The position numbers and the translations under genes are program-made. Shown here in pieces: positions 1 to 6,358 of a stretch of 10,329 nucleotides of DNA (positions are counted from its first letter, which is position 1; each line of letters begins with the position of its first letter). The stretch is from the NCBI GenBank assembly GCA_945965245.1, contig CAMFNC010000075.1, positions 1-10,329 on the forward strand, given 5' to 3'. Below the pieces are notes generated by a model. The model had not been told where the DNA came from. It searched no databases and saw only the letters and a list, made by a program, of their open reading frames with translations. Origin of the DNA: an uncultured Porphyromonas sp. (GTDB taxonomy: Bacteria; Bacteroidota; Bacteroidia; Bacteroidales; Porphyromonadaceae).

Positions 1-10
1 AATTGTTTTC

Positions 11-70
11 ATTTTATGTATAAAATGCGCGCAATTTATATATAAACCAAATTCATTTTATACATAAAAT
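11..70. repeat. Array A: three 16-bp palindromic boxes at exact 22-bp spacing
   Basis: Three A+T-rich palindromes occupy 11-26 (ATTTTATGTATAAAAT), 33-48 (AATTTATATATAAACC) and 55-70 (ATTTTATACATAAAAT). Their centres are at 18.5, 40.5 and 62.5, so the period is 22 bp, about two helical turns. Box 3 is the exact reverse complement of box 1. The six-base spacers are 27-32 (GCGCGC) and 49-54. The last four bases of a possible earlier box (AATT, 1-4) sit at the window edge in the right phase. A homologous array lies at 7314-7395. Possible roles are a cooperative operator upstream of dnaK or a dispersed intergenic repeat. The repeat itself is seen directly; any function is inference. Confidence 0.85.
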
Positions 71-159
71 TTTCAGCTCCTTCCGAAGCCGCATGCACAG
101 CCATATCAGACCACATTCATGCTCCAAGGGTAAATGCAGAATATGCCACCAATCGGACT

Positions 160-170
160 GACAATTTGTC
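160..170. promoter_or_regulatory. Short inverted repeat upstream of the dnaK promoter
   Basis: GACAATTTGTC is a perfect 5+1+5 inverted repeat located 13 bp upstream of the candidate -24 element of dnaK. It could be a regulator site. Its right half also supplies the TTTG (165-168) that would serve as the -33 element if the housekeeping reading of the promoter is right. A repeat this short can occur by chance. Confidence 0.3.
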
Positions 171-198
171 GCATTGCGATCTTTGGCACAACCTTTGC
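165..198 (+). promoter_or_regulatory. Candidate dnaK promoter (sigma-54-like, overlapping a housekeeping-like one)
   Basis: Two readings overlap. First, TTGGCAC (183-189) and TTGC (195-198) match the sigma-54 consensus TGGCAC-N5-TTGC, with GG and GC at the required -24/-12 spacing, predicting a start near 210. Second, TTTG (165-168), a 21-bp gap and AACCTTTG (190-197) match the Bacteroidetes housekeeping pattern TTTG-N19-21-TAnnTTTG except for the first base of the -7 box, predicting a start near 203. Either gives a leader of about 65-75 nt ending in an A-rich run before the ATG. No CIRCE element (the HrcA operator) is seen. Both assignments are pattern matches only. Confidence 0.55.
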
Positions 199-276
199 CT
201 TATCATAAGCGTAACGCACTCCGAAAGAGGTGCACAACAATGACAAACAAATAAATAAATAAACAAGAATACAATT

Positions 277-2199
277 ATGGGAAAGATTATTGGAATCGAC
301 TTAGGTACCACCAACTCATGTGTGGCGGTCCTCGAAGGTAACGAACCTATCGTTATTGCAAACAGCGAAGGCAAACGCACCACCCCCTCGGTGGTTGCCT
401 TTGTGGATGGTGGCGAACGCAAAGTGGGCGACCCCGCCAAGCGTCAGGCCATCACCAACCCCACGAAAACGATTTACTCCATCAAACGTTTCATGGGTGA
501 ATCATTCGACCAAGTGTCCAAAGAAATCGAACGCATGCCGTTCAAAATCGCACGTGGCGATGGCAATACGCCTCGCGTGGATATCGATGGTCGCCTCTAT
601 ACACCGCAGGAAATCTCGGCCATGATTCTTCAGAAAATGAAGAAAACGGCAGAAGATTACCTCGGTCAGGAAGTCACGGACGCCGTGATTACGGTGCCGG
701 CATACTTCAACGATGCCCAACGCCAAGCTACCAAAGAAGCTGGCGAAATTGCTGGTCTGAAAGTGCGCCGTATTGTAAATGAACCCACAGCTGCTTCACT
801 GGCCTATGGTCTGGACAAGGCTAATAAAGACATGAAGATTGCCGTATTCGACCTCGGTGGTGGTACGTTCGATATCTCCATCCTCGAATTGGGTGATGGT
901 GTATTTGAGGTAAAATCCACCAACGGCGATACGCACCTTGGCGGTGACGACTTCGACCATGTGATTATTGATTGGCTGGCGGAGGAATTCCTTTCCGATG
1001 AAGGCGTGGATTTGCGCAAAGACCCGATGGCCATGCAGCGTCTGAAAGAAGCTGCCGAAAAGGCTAAAATCGAACTTAGCAGCACCAACTCCACCGAAAT
1101 TAATCTGCCCTACATTATGCCCGTAAACGGTGTGCCCAAGCACTTGGTTAAAACCTTGTCTCGCGCCAAGTTCGAGCAGTTGGCAGACCGTTTAATTCAA
1201 GCCTGCGTAGCTCCGTGCGAAACAGCCATGCGTGATGCTGGTCTGAACAAGAGCGAAATCGACGAAGTAATCTTGGTGGGTGGTTCTACTCGTATTCCTG
1301 CCGTTCAGGAAATCGTGGAACGCATCTTCGGCAAAGCTCCTTCAAAAGGTGTAAACCCCGATGAAGTCGTGGCCGTGGGTGCCGCCATCCAAGGAGGGGT
1401 ATTGACCGGCGAAATCAAAGACGTACTCTTATTGGACGTTACGCCGCTTTCACTCGGTATCGAAACCATGGGCGGTGTAATGACTCGTCTGATTGACGCC
1501 AATACCACCATCCCCACCAAGAAGAGCGAAGTATTCACCACCGCCGTGGACAATCAGCCTTCTGTGGAAATCCACGTATTGCAGGGCGAACGCTCTTTGG
1601 CCAAAGACAATAAGAGCATCGGACGCTTCAATCTCGATGGCATTGCTCCTGCACCGCGTCAGGTACCGCAGATTGAGGTAACATTCGACATCGACGCCAA
1701 CGGTATTCTGAACGTAACCGCAGTGGACAAGGCTACCGGTAAGCAGCAGAATATCCGCATCGAAGCCAGCAGCGGTCTGAGCGACGACGAAATCAAGCGT
1801 ATGAAAGCCGAAGCCGAGGCCAATGCCGATGCCGACAAGAAAGAAAAGGAACGCATCGACAAGCTGAATCAAGCCGACAGCATGATTTTCCAAACCGAAA
1901 AACAGCTGAAAGATTTGGGCGACAAACTGCCTGCCGATAAGAAAGCACCCATCGAAGCCGCATTGGAAAAACTGAAAACGGCTCACAAAGCGCAAGACAT
2001 TGCAGGTATTGACGCTGCCATGGCAGAATTGAACCAAGTATTCCACGCTGCCAGCGAAGAGATGTATAAGAATGCCGGCGCACAGGGAGCGCAAGCACAG
2101 CCAGACACTTCTAATTTCACAGGTGGAAATGCCGGAGCCAATGATGGTGGCAACAAAACTCAAGACGTCACCGACGCCGACTTTGAAGAAGTGAAATAA
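277..2199 (+). CDS. dnaK: Molecular chaperone DnaK (Hsp70)
   Basis: This is the cytosolic ATP-dependent Hsp70 chaperone that binds exposed hydrophobic peptides and refolds proteins with DnaJ and GrpE. At 640 residues it has full family length. The actin-like ATPase domain runs to about residue 380: phosphate loop GIDLGTTNSC (6-15), second phosphate motif FDLGGGTFD (191-199, including the conserved Thr197) and adenosine motif GGSTRIPAV (335-343). The interdomain linker DVLLLD (382-387) leads into the beta substrate-binding domain (about 388-500), a charged helical lid (about 505-600), a Gly/Asn/Gln-rich disordered tail and the conserved end DADFEEVK. The ATG start gives the canonical MGKIIGIDLGTT N-terminus. 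dnaJ and grpE are not adjacent here. The gene stands alone between its promoter region and a strong terminator, so it is probably monocistronic. Nothing is missing or broken. Confidence 0.98.
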   Translation: MGKIIGIDLGTTNSCVAVLEGNEPIVIANSEGKRTTPSVVAFVDGGERKVGDPAKRQAITNPTKTIYSIKRFMGESFDQVSKEIERMPFKIARGDGNTPRVDIDGRLYTPQEISAMILQKMKKTAEDYLGQEVTDAVITVPAYFNDAQRQATKEAGEIAGLKVRRIVNEPTAASLAYGLDKANKDMKIAVFDLGGGTFDISILELGDGVFEVKSTNGDTHLGGDDFDHVIIDWLAEEFLSDEGVDLRKDPMAMQRLKEAAEKAKIELSSTNSTEINLPYIMPVNGVPKHLVKTLSRAKFEQLADRLIQACVAPCETAMRDAGLNKSEIDEVILVGGSTRIPAVQEIVERIFGKAPSKGVNPDEVVAVGAAIQGGVLTGEIKDVLLLDVTPLSLGIETMGGVMTRLIDANTTIPTKKSEVFTTAVDNQPSVEIHVLQGERSLAKDNKSIGRFNLDGIAPAPRQVPQIEVTFDIDANGILNVTAVDKATGKQQNIRIEASSGLSDDEIKRMKAEAEANADADKKEKERIDKLNQADSMIFQTEKQLKDLGDKLPADKKAPIEAALEKLKTAHKAQDIAGIDAAMAELNQVFHAASEEMYKNAGAQGAQAQPDTSNFTGGNAGANDGGNKTQDVTDADFEEVK

Positions 2200-2225
2200 T
2201 TCCGCTCACAAACGAGCATTCAATC

Positions 2226-2259
2226 AATCGCAGTAAGTGGTTAATTTACTGCGATTTTT
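2226..2259 (+). terminator. Rho-independent terminator of dnaK
   Basis: A perfect 11-bp stem, AATCGCAGTAA (2226-2236) with TTACTGCGATT (2246-2256), encloses a 9-nt loop and runs into a T-tract through 2259. It begins 27 nt after the dnaK stop codon and fits an intrinsic terminator for dnaK. Confidence 0.9.
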
Positions 2260-2276
2260 ATTTAGCAAGGATTGTT

Positions 2277-2309
2277 TTTGCTTTTATACAACAATATTTA
2301 TCATATTTG
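2277..2309 (+). promoter_or_regulatory. Candidate Bacteroidetes promoter before the decayed BRO-like gene
   Basis: TTTG (2277-2280), a 21-bp gap and CATATTTG (2302-2309) match TTTG-N19-21-TAnnTTTG except for the first base of the -7 box. The predicted start is about 22 nt before the ATG at 2336. It lies just downstream of the dnaK terminator, so it would serve the gene remnant and perhaps the YdeI-family gene beyond it. The region is A+T rich, so chance matches are possible. Confidence 0.35.
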
Positions 2310-2335
2310 CAAATAGCCATTCTTGATGGGAAAAT

Positions 2336-2643
2336 ATGAAGGAAAAACATAAGAAATCCATTCGTTTCTTCAACGACCGTGAAGTTAGGGCTGTATGAGA
2401 TGAGGAACACAATAAGTGGTGCTTCTCTATACTTGATATCATTGCAGCAATCAACGAGCAAGAGGATTGCCAAAAGACAAGAAACTATTGGAAATATCTC
2501 AAAACAAAGTTGAAGAAGGAGAATAGCGAACCGGTTAGTGCCCTAACCAGTTCAAATTGCAAACCCCAGATGGGAAGCAACGTTTGACTGATATGTTTAT
2601 GAAAGGTATTGATTATTCGTTCTATTATGAACAAAATGATTAA
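2336..2643 (+). pseudogene. Decayed BRO-N / phage antirepressor-like protein
   Basis: From the ATG at 2336 the frame reads MKEKHKKSIRFFNDREVRAV, then TGA (2396-2398), then DEEHNKWCFSILDIIAAI and on to KTRNYWKYLKTKLKKENSE. This is the pattern of the BRO N-terminal domain in Bacteroidetes antirepressor-like proteins, where Trp normally follows ..VR.V; TGG to TGA would explain the stop. Near 2540-2546 the reading moves to the +1 frame and continues FKLQTPDGKQRLTDM, matching the family's LK..A.DGK..LTD segment. It then loses similarity and stops at 2641-2643. With a nonsense mutation, a frameshift and no C-terminal half, this is a dead remnant. Such genes are often prophage- or element-borne, sometimes as solitary copies. 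The family call is by recognition. Confidence 0.75.
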
Positions 2644-2700
2644 TTCATAAGCAACAATCCCAATAGACAATAACACTATCGAATTATATAACGGATATTT

Positions 2701-3366
2701 ATGAATCAAGAAGTAATCAAGAAACTGGGCATCGATAAATTATCTGCCAAGGCTATTCTGAACCTACCCACAGATATAATGGATTTTGATGGTTTGGACT
2801 TTGATACGGCTCTCATTCGACAGAAATACGATCTTGTGTTTTCATTTGTTTTTTCTCTTGACGAATTCAAAGAACGGCTTATAACATATATCCAAGAACA
2901 TCGGCTGACGGACAACGGCGTCCTCTATTTTGCCTACCCCAAAAAGGGCAATAAACGATACGATGCTTATATCGGGCGTGACGATATTCTGCCGGCTTTT
3001 GAAATAGATGAAGAGGGATATGTTTTCCGTTCATCAGTCAAGTTTAATAAAATGGTTTCGTTGAACAATGTTTTTACCATCATCGGACTGAAGAATGTGA
3101 AACGTAAAAGCAGAAAGTCTTCACAACCAAGTCAATGCGTGGCAGACTATGCAGAACGAATACCCGAAATAGAAGCATACTTCCACAATAATCCGGACGT
3201 TCTCAATCTTTTCCGCAAACTCACTCCGGGGTACCAAAAAGGATGGGCATGCTATGTATTGGGAGTAAAAACAGAAGTCACCAGACTAAAAAGATTTATC
3301 GAAATGGAGTCCATTCTTCGTCAAGGTTATAAATCCATTGACCTTTATCGCCAAAACAAAAAATAA
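2701..3366 (+). CDS. YdeI/OmpD-associated (OmdA) family protein
   Basis: A 221-residue cytoplasmic-looking protein with no signal peptide or membrane segment. The N-terminal half (about 1-132) resembles the small alpha/beta domain often fused to this family, with FAYPKKGNKRY (77-87), IGRDDILPAF (91-100) and MVSLNNVFTIIGLK (118-131). A basic Ser/Lys linker (132-145) leads to the OmdA/YdeI C-terminal domain, with IPEIEAYFHNNPDVL (154-168), LTPGYQKGWACYV (174-186) and GYKSIDLYRQNKK (209-221). The family is annotated for bacteriocin or antimicrobial-peptide protection in some bacteria, but that evidence transfers weakly and the biochemical activity is unknown. The ATG at 2701 gives an N-terminus typical of homologues; no ribosome binding site is seen. 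The gene sits alone in an A+T-richer patch behind a gene remnant, which suggests acquisition apart from its neighbours. Confidence 0.82.
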   Translation: MNQEVIKKLGIDKLSAKAILNLPTDIMDFDGLDFDTALIRQKYDLVFSFVFSLDEFKERLITYIQEHRLTDNGVLYFAYPKKGNKRYDAYIGRDDILPAFEIDEEGYVFRSSVKFNKMVSLNNVFTIIGLKNVKRKSRKSSQPSQCVADYAERIPEIEAYFHNNPDVLNLFRKLTPGYQKGWACYVLGVKTEVTRLKRFIEMESILRQGYKSIDLYRQNKK

Positions 3367-3599
3367 CTTCTCTGCACCTTAATGCAAATAGTATTCCCAA
3401 ACGCATCGGGATATTTATCCTGAATGGGGCTCCAAGTATTGAGCTTCAATTCCTCGGCAGAAATCTGAACAGACTGCCCCGGCGTCAGTCTCCGATTATC
3501 CATTTCAGACAAAGTGACCAACGTTATGGGCTATTTCCCATCATTAATCCATATCTCATTCTCGTATTCATAAGTTCGGATTTTTGATGATTCGAAAAA
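3345..3599 (-). pseudogene. Possible remnant of an unidentified minus-strand gene
   Basis: On the minus strand an 85-codon stretch in one frame is interrupted only by a TAG (3528-3530). It reads like a genuine protein: RTYEYENEIWINDGK, stop, PITLVTLSEMDNRRLTPGQ and onward through KLNTWSPIQDKYPDAFGN to ICIKVQRSY, ending in TAA inside the 3' end of the YdeI-family gene. No start codon precedes the full segment; an internal Met gives an open frame of only about 50 codons. I do not recognise the family. It may be the tail of a degraded gene left between ydeI and prs. The alternative is plain noncoding sequence that happens to read well. Apart from this, 3367-3600 shows nothing. Confidence 0.3.
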
Positions 3600-3632
3600 A
3601 GGCTGAATCCACCACGGACTCAGCCCTTCTTT
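3594..3632. terminator. Bidirectional hairpin terminator between YdeI-family gene and prs
   Basis: GGCTGAATCC (3601-3610) pairs with GGACTCAGCC (3616-3625): ten positions with one A-C mismatch and a 5-nt loop. In the minus direction the hairpin is followed by six Ts (complement of 3595-3600), a strong intrinsic terminator 27 nt after the prs stop. In the plus direction it is followed by CTTCTTT, a weaker T-tract that could end the YdeI-family transcript. The two genes converge on it. Confidence 0.85.
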
Positions 3633-3651
3633 ATGTATTTTCCGTATGAGA

Positions 3652-4602
3652 TTACTGCATGGAATAGAGCGTGCTTATAGATTCGTGATTGCAAACGCGA
3701 CGAATGGCTTCAGCAAACAAATCCGCAACAGAAAGCACGTGAATTTTAGAGCTGGTACGCTTCAGCGGAATAGAGTCTGTAAAGAGCATTTCGGTCAAGG
3801 CACTGGCTTCGATACGTTCGATGGCCGGATTACTCAGTACCGGGTGAGTGGCCATGGCGCAAACACTTTTGGCTCCATTTTCGAGCATCAGATTAGCAGC
3901 CTTAGTAATGGTGCCGGCTGTATCCACAATATCATCTACCAACAGCACATCACGACCTTCCACATCACCGATGATGCGCATTTCTGCCACTTCGTTAGCA
4001 CGGATGCGACTCTTGTGACAAATCACCATGGGCACACCCAAATGTTTGGCATAGCTATTGGCACGCTTTGTACCGCCCACGTCGGGAGTGGCAATGGTGA
4101 GTGTATCCATGCTGTATGTCTTTTCGATGTAATCAAGGAAGATGGATGAACCGTAAAGGTGATCCACCGGCACATTAAAGAAGCCTTGGATTTGGTCGGC
4201 GTGTAAGTCCATGGTAATCAAGCGGGTAATCCCTGCACTGCCCAACATATCGGCAATCAGTTTGGCTCCGATGGAAACACGTGGTTTGTCTTTGCGGTCT
4301 TGACGAGCCCATCCGAAATATGGGATAACGGCTGTGATGTAGTGAGCAGAAGCGCGCTTGGCGGCATCTATCATCAGCAGCAGTTCCATAATATTATCGG
4401 CATTGGGAATAGTGGATTGCACCAGAAAGATATCCTTGCCACGAATACTCTCTTCGTAGAAAACAGAGAATTCGCCATCGGCAAAGTGTTCGGTGGTCAT
4501 GCGTCCCAAAGGACAACCCAGACTTGCGCAGATTTTCTCTGCCAGAGGTCGTGAAGATTCGCCGGCGAATACGGCGAAATTGTCACAATTTGTTGTAGTC
4601 AT
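3652..4602 (-). CDS. prs: Ribose-phosphate pyrophosphokinase (PRPP synthetase)
   Basis: This enzyme transfers pyrophosphate from ATP to ribose 5-phosphate to make PRPP, the precursor of purine, pyrimidine, NAD, histidine and tryptophan synthesis. At 316 residues it has class I length. Visible motifs are FADGE (40-44), the ATP-binding flexible loop ARQDRKDKPRVSIGAKL (99-115), the metal-binding histidine in MDLHADQIQG (His134), the pyrophosphate-loop region PDVGGTKRA (173-181) and the PRPP-binding LLVDDIVDTAGT (220-231). The loop lacks the EPI-type insertion seen in some classes and reads like Bacteroidetes homologues. Trp98 replaces the more usual Tyr just before the ARQDRKD loop, a mild variation. 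The ATG at 4602 is followed by a short Thr/Asn-rich lead and then the conserved beta strand FAVFAGESS. It follows the GH13 gene by 91 nt and has its own candidate promoter and a terminator. Confidence 0.97.
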   Translation of the reverse strand: MTTTNCDNFAVFAGESSRPLAEKICASLGCPLGRMTTEHFADGEFSVFYEESIRGKDIFLVQSTIPNADNIMELLLMIDAAKRASAHYITAVIPYFGWARQDRKDKPRVSIGAKLIADMLGSAGITRLITMDLHADQIQGFFNVPVDHLYGSSIFLDYIEKTYSMDTLTIATPDVGGTKRANSYAKHLGVPMVICHKSRIRANEVAEMRIIGDVEGRDVLLVDDIVDTAGTITKAANLMLENGAKSVCAMATHPVLSNPAIERIEASALTEMLFTDSIPLKRTSSKIHVLSVADLFAEAIRRVCNHESISTLYSMQ

Positions 4603-4635
4603 ATCGATTGTAAGATTAGCTTATGCGCTGTTTCG

Positions 4636-4675
4636 AAGTGTGGGTCCATCGCCAAATGCCTCGGATGCGACACTT
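4636..4675 (-). promoter_or_regulatory. Possible 5' leader hairpin of prs
   Basis: On the minus strand AAGTGT (complement of 4670-4675) can pair with ACACTT (complement of 4636-4641), and inside it CATC (complement of 4664-4667) with GATG (complement of 4647-4650), leaving a 13-nt apical loop. The predicted prs transcription start is about 4676, so the outer stem would sit at the very 5' end of the leader, where such stems can stabilise an mRNA. The stems are short and interrupted. No known riboswitch pattern is recognised. Confidence 0.25.
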
Positions 4676-4681
4676 GCACCG

Positions 4682-4689
4682 CAAAGGTA
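4682..4689 (-). promoter_or_regulatory. Candidate -7 box of the prs promoter
   Basis: On the minus strand TACCTTTG is an exact match to the Bacteroidetes -7 consensus TAnnTTTG. It lies just after the GH13 stop codon and predicts a start near 4676 with a leader of about 74 nt. The -33 element, expected around 4709-4714 inside the end of the GH13 gene, is poor (GTTC). This suggests prs can be transcribed independently of the upstream lipoprotein/GH13 pair. Confidence 0.5.
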
Positions 4690-4693
4690 GAAT

Positions 4694-6352
4694 TTATTCC
4701 TGTAAAATGAACCTGATAATGCGAATGTTATGTGCATCCATGCGAATTTGATATGGAGCGTAGGGAGTGAGTGCGACCACAGACCCCTCATTCGAGAAAA
4801 GGTCAGTTTGCCTCAGAGGCACATTCACTGGCATGCACACGGCTTCAAAAAATTCCGGTGGGAAATAAATGCCGATGAGTAACTCAGCAGCGGAATAATT
4901 GGCCGCTACCAACAGCCACTCACCCGAGCAATGGCGCACAAAGAGATGCACACGGTCGGTAATGCCCTGCGACCGCTCTTTTTGAGCAAACATCAAATCA
5001 TAATAGCCACCCTCAGAAACCGTCCGCTCCCGATGCGCCACGCCAAGCAACCGTCTGTAGAAATCGTGCAATCTCTTTTCCTCATCAGTCAATCGGTCGG
5101 GATATCGTCGCCATTTATCCAAATGCCAATAATCAAAAATGGTGGTGCGTCCGTCGCAACCGCTGAACCCCTCAGTATCCATGCCACGCTCACCCAACGT
5201 TTGGGCAAAATAAATCATCAAAGGGCCGGAGCCATTCAGCGCAATGTATGCCATGGCCGGACGTGCCGCAAAAGCATCGCCACAGAAAAAATCCGAAGCT
5301 ACACGCTGTTCGTCATGATTTTCCAAAAACGAAATCATTCGCTCATGCAATCCTTCATTTATATAACGGGCATCGCCGATGCTATACGCGGGCGCATGAT
5401 GGCAGAGCACCCGGCGCAGCGTGTCGTATGTGGCGGTCTTGTCGTAGAGATAATCAAAACCGGCTTCCACATAAGCCCGATAAGCCGAAGGTTGATAGAT
5501 TTCCGCAATGAACACTACATCGGGATGCCGAGCCTTGACCTGCGGTATAGCCCACTGCCAAAAAGCCGGCGGCACCATTTCCACCATATCGCATCGGAAG
5601 CCATCCACACCCCGCGCCGACCAATAGCACAAGATTTCCAACATCCGATGCCATGTATTCGGAATAGGTTGGAAATACATTTGCCCTCCACCAAGGTAAT
5701 CCACACCATAATTCAGTTTGACAGCTTCATACCAATCATCGCCGCTCACCTTTGCCCGAAAACAATCATTGCCCGTGGCGAGTGCCGGTAGTTCATACCA
5801 ACCATGGTTATCGTTTGGCAATTGCAGGGCCTCACCGGGAAAGTAATAGAAATTATTTTGCGGAGAGAATGCTCGCCTGGTATCATCATCTGCCCCCAGC
5901 TCCGGAATGTCCTTCGGGCGCACATCCGAACGATAGCATCGTGCCACATGGTTGGGGATAAAATCCATCACAAATCGCATTCCAGCATCATGCACCCGAT
6001 GCACCAAGGCCTCAAACTCCTTCATCCGATTGGCCGGGCAACATGCCAAATCAGGGTCGATATCAAAATAGTCCCGCACGGCATACGGCGAACCGGCACG
6101 CCCTTTCACAATGCACTGCGGATTGGCCTCCACACCGATTTCGGGATAAGGTGTGGTGGAGGCGTGCTCTATCAAGCCAATGAACCAAACATGCGTAAAG
6201 CCCATTCGGCGAATTTCGTTCAGCAGCTCCGGAGTAAAATCCGCCATCTTACCGCATCCGTTCGTTCGGATGGAGCCACCGCGAATAAGTTCGGTGTCAT
6301 CCCTGCCCATAAGGCGAGGCAACACCGAGTATATCAAAAGTTTACCATTCAT
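4694..6352 (-). CDS. GH13 alpha-amylase family glycoside hydrolase, cytoplasmic
   Basis: A 552-residue enzyme of the alpha-amylase clan, expected to act on alpha-glucosidic bonds in glycogen- or maltodextrin-type substrates by a retaining mechanism. All four conserved regions of the barrel are present: DFIPNH (130-135), GFRCD with nucleophile Asp255 and Arg253 two before it, FIAE with acid/base Glu284, and ENHD with transition-state stabiliser Asp347. The triad is complete, so it should be active. An all-beta C-terminal domain follows from about residue 470. No signal peptide or lipobox is seen, so it is probably intracellular; substrate specificity and GH13 subfamily cannot be read here. The ATG at 6352 is 6 nt after the stop of the lipoprotein gene, which implies one transcript. 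It could be a hydrolase or a glucanotransferase. Confidence 0.9.
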   Translation of the reverse strand: MNGKLLIYSVLPRLMGRDDTELIRGGSIRTNGCGKMADFTPELLNEIRRMGFTHVWFIGLIEHASTTPYPEIGVEANPQCIVKGRAGSPYAVRDYFDIDPDLACCPANRMKEFEALVHRVHDAGMRFVMDFIPNHVARCYRSDVRPKDIPELGADDDTRRAFSPQNNFYYFPGEALQLPNDNHGWYELPALATGNDCFRAKVSGDDWYEAVKLNYGVDYLGGGQMYFQPIPNTWHRMLEILCYWSARGVDGFRCDMVEMVPPAFWQWAIPQVKARHPDVVFIAEIYQPSAYRAYVEAGFDYLYDKTATYDTLRRVLCHHAPAYSIGDARYINEGLHERMISFLENHDEQRVASDFFCGDAFAARPAMAYIALNGSGPLMIYFAQTLGERGMDTEGFSGCDGRTTIFDYWHLDKWRRYPDRLTDEEKRLHDFYRRLLGVAHRERTVSEGGYYDLMFAQKERSQGITDRVHLFVRHCSGEWLLVAANYSAAELLIGIYFPPEFFEAVCMPVNVPLRQTDLFSNEGSVVALTPYAPYQIRMDAHNIRIIRFILQE

Positions 6353-6358
6353 CTTGTA

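Noticed and set aside
1..90. Replication origin with iterons next to dnaK
   Set aside because: Phased A+T-rich repeats suggest it, but no DnaA boxes or replication initiator gene are seen and a near copy exists at 7314-7395, which fits a dispersed repeat or operator better.
1450..2163. 237-codon open frame on the minus strand within dnaK
   Set aside because: It is entirely antisense to the strongly conserved dnaK coding sequence and shows no recognisable domain; it is a codon-bias shadow.
2396..2398. Recoded TGA (selenocysteine or readthrough) in the BRO-like gene
   Set aside because: The same gene also has a frameshift and lacks its C-terminal half, so ordinary decay explains the stop.
3367..3600. 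Small plus-strand gene after the YdeI-family gene
   Set aside because: All plus-strand frames are short and show no protein-like pattern; only the minus strand gives a weak remnant.
3646..4149. 167-codon open frame on the plus strand opposite prs
   Set aside because: It is a shadow of the conserved prs gene, rich in His/Gly/Thr in the way antisense frames usually are.
4931..5791. 286-codon open frame on the plus strand opposite the GH13 gene
   Set aside because: It overlaps the catalytic core of an intact GH13 enzyme on the other strand and has no protein-family features of its own.
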